Below, piece after piece: positions 60,492 through 64,000 of a stretch of 64,000 bases of DNA. Each line of letters opens with the position of its first letter. The stretch's first letter is position 1. The notes beneath the pieces are model-generated. The model made no database searches and was not told where the DNA came from. It saw only the letters and a list, made by a program, of their open reading frames with translations. The stretch is taken from positions 1 through 64,000 of the forward strand of contig CBDIHL010000033.1 in NCBI GenBank assembly GCA_965279125.1. The letters run 5' to 3'. The DNA is from Dinoroseobacter sp965279125. GTDB taxonomy: Bacteria; Pseudomonadota; Alphaproteobacteria; Rhodobacterales; Rhodobacteraceae. The position numbers and the translations under genes were made by a program.

Positions 60492-61529
60492 CTAGGTCTG
60501 GAAGTCGGTGACGACGGCAACGCCGGGCGATGTGGGTCCGTTGAACGCGGCGAGCTCGGCACTGACATCGCTCAGACGAACCTCGCGCGCGATCAGCGGC
60601 GACATATCCACCACCCCGCGCGTGATCAGGTCCAGCAGTGACGGATAGCGCCAGCTGGGCATCCCGCGCGACGCGTAGAGCGCCAGATTGCCCATATAGA
60701 CCGCGTTCATATTCACATCCATGCGCGCGGTATGGCCCACAGGCATGCCGAGCTGCACATGGCGACCCAAGGGGCGCAGACACTCGATTGAGGCATTGAC
60801 CGTCTCGGGAATACCAAGCGCTTCGACACTGACATGCGCGCCGCCGCCGGTGATCTCGCGGATGCGCGCGGCGGTCTCGCCCTCGCCCGCATTCACCACA
60901 GCTTCGGCCCCCAAGCCCTTGGCATGTGTCAGCTTTTCCTCAACGACATCGACGCAGACAACCCGCGCGCCCAAAGCCTGCGCCAGCAAGAGCGCCGACA
61001 GCCCCACGCCGCCCGTCCCATGCACCGCAACCCATTCGCCCGCCTGCACAGCCGCGCGCCCGGTCAGCCCGTGCCATGCGGTTGTGACGCGACAGCCCAG
61101 CCCAGCGGCCACCACGGGCGACAGAGTTTCAGGCAAGCGCGACAGGTTATGATCAAACGGAACGGCCACGAATTCGGCAAACGCGCCCGGCTCGACAAAG
61201 CCCGGAAGGCGCTGGTTGGGACAGGTGTTCTGGACGCCCGATTGGCACGCAGGACAAGTCCCACACGCCAGAATGAACGGAGCGACCAGCACATCTCCCA
61301 CCGCCCAAGTGGCGCGCGGTCCGGCCTCGACAACCTCGCCACAATACTCATGGCCCTGGATCTGGCCCGGCTTGACGCGCGGATGCTCGCCCTGCCAGCC
61401 ATGCCAGTCGCTGCGACACACACCGCAGGCCAGCACGCGCAAGACAACGCCGTCCTCGGGACATGCGGGCATCGCGACATCTTCCAGCGACAAGGGCGCC
61501 TGATAGGTCCGCAGGACGGCGGCGCGCAT
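60492..61529 (-). CDS. Zinc-dependent alcohol dehydrogenase inserted between purS and purQ
   Basis: 345-residue medium-chain dehydrogenase. The catalytic zinc residues are in CGVCRSDWHGW and QGHEYCGEVVEAG, and the structural zinc cysteines in CGTCPACQSGVQNTCPN. The NAD-binding GTGGVGLSALLLAQALGARVVCVDV is intact, with Asp after the second strand favouring NAD. The substrate is unknown. Its ATG overlaps the purS stop (TAATG), and its stop is ten bases before purQ, so it is translated as part of the purine operon. Confidence 0.9.
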   Translation of the reverse strand: MRAAVLRTYQAPLSLEDVAMPACPEDGVVLRVLACGVCRSDWHGWQGEHPRVKPGQIQGHEYCGEVVEAGPRATWAVGDVLVAPFILACGTCPACQSGVQNTCPNQRLPGFVEPGAFAEFVAVPFDHNLSRLPETLSPVVAAGLGCRVTTAWHGLTGRAAVQAGEWVAVHGTGGVGLSALLLAQALGARVVCVDVVEEKLTHAKGLGAEAVVNAGEGETAARIREITGGGAHVSVEALGIPETVNASIECLRPLGRHVQLGMPVGHTARMDVNMNAVYMGNLALYASRGMPSWRYPSLLDLITRGVVDMSPLIAREVRLSDVSAELAAFNGPTSPGVAVVTDFQT

Positions 61530-61759
61530 TAGCCCATCTCCACCCGGTAACTCTCGATCACTGTATTCGCGAGCAGCTTGTCGCACATCGAAGCCACCTC
61601 CGCCTCCGTGGTGCCATCGGCCAAGTCCAGCTCGATCACCTTGCCTTGGCGCACACCGCCCACGCCCTCAAACCCCAGCGCGCCCAGCGCGTGGCGCACA
61701 GCCTCGCCTTGCGGGTCCAGAACGCCGTCTTTCAGCATCACGGTTACGGTGGCTTTCAT
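61529..61759 (-). CDS. purS: Phosphoribosylformylglycinamidine synthase subunit PurS
   Basis: 76-residue small subunit of the PurSQL complex. It reads MKATVTVMLKDGVLDPQGEAV and continues with RHALGALGFEGVGGVRQGKVIELDL, the diagnostic conserved sequence, ending in LLANTVIESYRVEMG. It lies 45 bases after the purC stop and overlaps the start of the alcohol dehydrogenase. Confidence 0.95.
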   Translation of the reverse strand: MKATVTVMLKDGVLDPQGEAVRHALGALGFEGVGGVRQGKVIELDLADGTTEAEVASMCDKLLANTVIESYRVEMG

Positions 61760-61804
61760 CGCAAAGGCCCCTTTTTCTTGCTAAAAATACTCAAATCCAA
61801 CGGA

Positions 61805-62566
61805 TCAATTGATCAAAGTCGGTTTCGTCATCTGGGTGGCATTGGATGGCATCACACCAAGGCGCTTGGCGACTTCCGTGTAGGCATCGGCCAAATCGCC
61901 AAGGTCTTGGCGAAACACATCTTTGTCCAGCTTGGTGCCCGTCTTCATGTCCCAAAGGCGGCACGAATCCGGGCTGATCTCGTCGGCAATGATCAGGCGC
62001 ATGAAGTCGTTGTCCCAAAGCCGTCCAATCTCGATCTTGAAATCCACCAGCTTGATCCCGACGCCCAGCATCAGGCCCGACATAAAGTCGTTCACCCGCA
62101 CCGCGAGGGCCACCATATCGTCCAAGTCCTGATGCGTGGCCCAGCCAAAGGCGAGGATATGCTCTTCGCTGACCAAAGGATCGCCGAGGCTGTCGTCCTT
62201 GTAGCAAAACTCGATGATAGGGCGGGGCAGCGGCGTACCCTCTTCCAGACCCAGCCGCTTGCAGATCGTGCCAGCGGCGACATTGCGCACGATGACCTCC
62301 AGCGGGATGATCTCGACCTGCCGGATCAGTTGCTCGCGCATGTTCAGGCGGCGGATAAAGTGCGTCGGCACCCCGATCTGACCGAGGCCTTCCATGAAAA
62401 ATTCGCTGAGGCGGTTGTTCAAGACACCCTTGCCCTCGATCACAGCCTTTTTCTCGGCGTTGAACGCGGTGGCATCGTCCTTGAAGTACTGCACAAACGT
62501 GCCCGGCTCCGGGCCTTCATAGAGGATCTTGGCTTTGCCTTCGTAAATCTTCTTGCGGCGGGCCAT
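61805..62566 (-). CDS. purC: Phosphoribosylaminoimidazole-succinocarboxamide synthase
   Basis: 253-residue SAICAR synthetase of purine biosynthesis. KKIYEGKAKILYEGPEPGTFVQYFKDDATAFN begins the protein; PLEVIVRNVAAGTICKRLGLEEGTPL, LVDFKIEIGRLWDN and LIIADEISPDSCRLWDMKTGTKLDKDVFR are the ATP- and substrate-binding motifs. The ATG at 62566 is fixed by the family start MARRKKIYEGKAK. It heads the purC-purS-adh-purQ unit. Confidence 0.96.
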   Translation of the reverse strand: MARRKKIYEGKAKILYEGPEPGTFVQYFKDDATAFNAEKKAVIEGKGVLNNRLSEFFMEGLGQIGVPTHFIRRLNMREQLIRQVEIIPLEVIVRNVAAGTICKRLGLEEGTPLPRPIIEFCYKDDSLGDPLVSEEHILAFGWATHQDLDDMVALAVRVNDFMSGLMLGVGIKLVDFKIEIGRLWDNDFMRLIIADEISPDSCRLWDMKTGTKLDKDVFRQDLGDLADAYTEVAKRLGVMPSNATQMTKPTLIN

Positions 62567-62674
62567 GGCAGCGCACTCCGGGGAAAAGCAACAAGCGCGC
62601 CCGTGGGCCTTCCCCAAGACCCCCAAGACACGCCTCGGCTATAGGCCAAGCGATACGGTGCTGCCAAGATGGCG

Positions 62675-64000
62675 TCAGTGTACGGCGTGGGCCCTCGGGC
62701 GGTTGAGGTCTGCTTTGAACGCACTCGGATCGCCGATGATGCTGTTATCCACCCCCTCAGGCGGCGGGCGGCTCTCAATCGGACCCGCCACAGCATCGGC
62801 ATCAAACGGGCTTTGGGGATGGATGATAGCCACAACATCAAGGCTTGATTCTGTCGCCTCTTTGGGCAAATGCCGAACACGGTAGGCCGCCTCGCGGGTG
62901 TCCCCCTCGCCTCCCATCGTATCCCCATCAGCCAAAGTATGCCCGCCAGCGGTGGTCAGCCACGCGGCCCCCACCAGCTGCATCACCATCTCCGACATTT
63001 CGACCGGGGCAATCGGGTGGGCCAGCTCGAAGCCTGCAAAGGGGACAAACCCGTTGGTATGCGCTTGGCGCATCACCCCCTCGCCGGTTTGAGATTGGGA
63101 AATCTCGAAGTTGAGCCATTGCAGGAACGGCCATTCGCCTGTCATCGCCGCATCCGCCATCTCGGTCCACTGCAAGGGGCGGCAAGTAGTGATCCGCGCT
63201 TTCCCAATAGACCGCAAGGGCGACAGGAAGGCGCGCGAAGGTCGCCGCGATACAACTGCACAGACGTGCTGCGCGAAACACATCGAAGGTCGAGAACGAC
63301 CCCGCCGTCACCGACACAGAGATATAGGAGCGGCGGCGCGCAAGCCGATCTTCCAGATCCGGGATCCGGCGATATTGGCGCGGCTCCATCGCCACCACGT
63401 TTGGGTTGAGCGCGTTCGGACCCGCCGAGATCAGATTGGCCATCATGGCATCGGCCTGCGCCCCCGGCATCACAAGCGGGGATAATACAGTTCCGCCAGT
63501 GTCACACGCCATGTCTGGCATGAATGTGGGCGCAGACGGCAGATCAAGGTCGGGAAAATCCTCGCGCACCGCATCGAGGATTTCTTGCGGGGTGAATTGC
63601 AGCGTATCGGCGAAATGGATGTAGGCGCAAAAGTTTGGCGGTTTGGGGGTCTCAGGGGCTGCTTGTGCTGACTGCGCGGGCCCGGACATGGATCCATTTT
63701 CGCAGCTCATCCCGGCCTTCGCACCCTCAAACAGGCGCGCATTCTGCTCTGGCGACAGTCCCAAGAATAGGGCCAGCGACACCAAAAGGTCCTTCTCGGC
63801 CTCGCGCAGAACGCCGTCGGACAAAGCCACACGCGCGGCAATGAAAAAGGCGGTCTGGCGTAACTCGTCCGACAGCACCTCCAGCGCGTCGGTCAGGACC
63901 GCGACATGCCCGCGCTTGGCGAAATCTGCCAACGTGTCTTGCAAGATGACCGCCAGACGCTCTTTTGATATCCCCCGAAACGCAGGCAGCACTTGCGCCG
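62675..64000 (-). pseudogene. TerB-like plus DUF4261 protein, frameshifted and cut by window edge
   Basis: The frame is open from the window end and encodes a TerB-like helical domain (LPAFRGISKERLAVILQDTLADFAKRG, then RQTAFFIAARVALSDGVLREAEKDLLVSLALFLGLSPEQNARLF). A Pro-rich linker follows, then a DUF4261 domain (FCAYIHFADTLQFTPQEILDAVREDFPDLDLP to ALAVYWESADHYLPP). Here the frame is lost; the rest of DUF4261 (LQWTEMADAAMTGEWPFLQWLNFEIS onward) continues one frame over to a stop at 62675. Removing one C from the run at 63176-63179 repairs it. The fusion of TerB and DUF4261 may be genuine, or an internal ATG may start a separate gene. Confidence 0.75.

Overview
The window looks like chromosomal DNA from an alphaproteobacterium of the Rhodobacterales (Rhodobacteraceae, roseobacter type). 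It is GC-rich and densely coded, and almost every gene is a core housekeeping gene in the order usual for that family. Pointers include a DUF4167 protein near prmC-prfA, the coiled-coil gene plus zapA facing tkt, purL-bolA-grxD, an RlmI-like methyltransferase overlapping a PIN protein, Entner-Doudoroff genes behind a LacI-type operator, a fused indolepyruvate oxidoreductase, and a holin/muramidase pair of gene-transfer-agent type inside the cytochrome c maturation genes. I found no tRNA, rRNA, CRISPR array, insertion sequence or prophage, and no gene-free stretch over 300 bases.

Layout. 1-6.2 kb: dgt (cut by the window edge), an A-type Fe-S carrier, an orphan chemoreceptor with a frameshifted cheD, and a DUF4167 protein. 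6.4-15.8 kb: prmC-prfA, DUF1499, zapA, tkt, mmsA, a CBS protein, coaD and a small DUF1127-like gene. 16-18.4 kb: two tandem gap genes separated by a 47-residue membrane protein. 18.6-21.8 kb: a DUF808 membrane protein, a YkuD transpeptidase and a YbdK ligase. 21.8-24.9 kb: valine catabolism, ending in a frameshifted mmsB. 25-33 kb, minus strand: acyltransferase-murI, argC-ccmE, muramidase-holin, ccmF-ccmH and an enoyl-CoA hydratase. 33-37.6 kb: indolepyruvate oxidoreductase with a divergent LysR regulator. 37.7-43 kb: purL, bolA, a small membrane protein, grxD, and a convergent Atm1-type exporter. 43-48 kb: a LysM protein broken by two frameshifts, LOG, an M48 protease, PIN and the RNA methyltransferase. 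48-50.6 kb: edd-eda. 50.6-64 kb: glnE, ybaK, DUF2852, RDD, bpt, a DctBD-like two-component pair, purC-purS-adh-purQ, and a frameshifted TerB/DUF4261 gene running off the window.

How the genes fit together. Carbon flow is the main theme: edd-eda, two gap genes of apparently different cofactor preference, and tkt. The sequence GTTAGCGCTAAC or close variants lies before edd, before the first gap and twice between the second gap and the DUF808 gene, which suggests one LacI-family (CceR-like) regulon. A second theme is Fe-S and glutathione handling (ErpA-like carrier, BolA, monothiol glutaredoxin, Atm1). A third is purine synthesis (purL, purC, purS, purQ).

Most unusual features. (1) Four copies of a paired-hairpin element in gene-end spacers, in which the loops of the two hairpins are complementary or nearly so. 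(2) Five single-base frameshifts in four otherwise intact genes, mostly in short base runs, which look more like assembly indels than biology. (3) A DctD-like regulator that has lost the sigma-54 contact loop. (4) A zinc alcohol dehydrogenase translationally coupled inside the purine operon. (5) A possible small RNA with an anti-Shine-Dalgarno motif ahead of purL.
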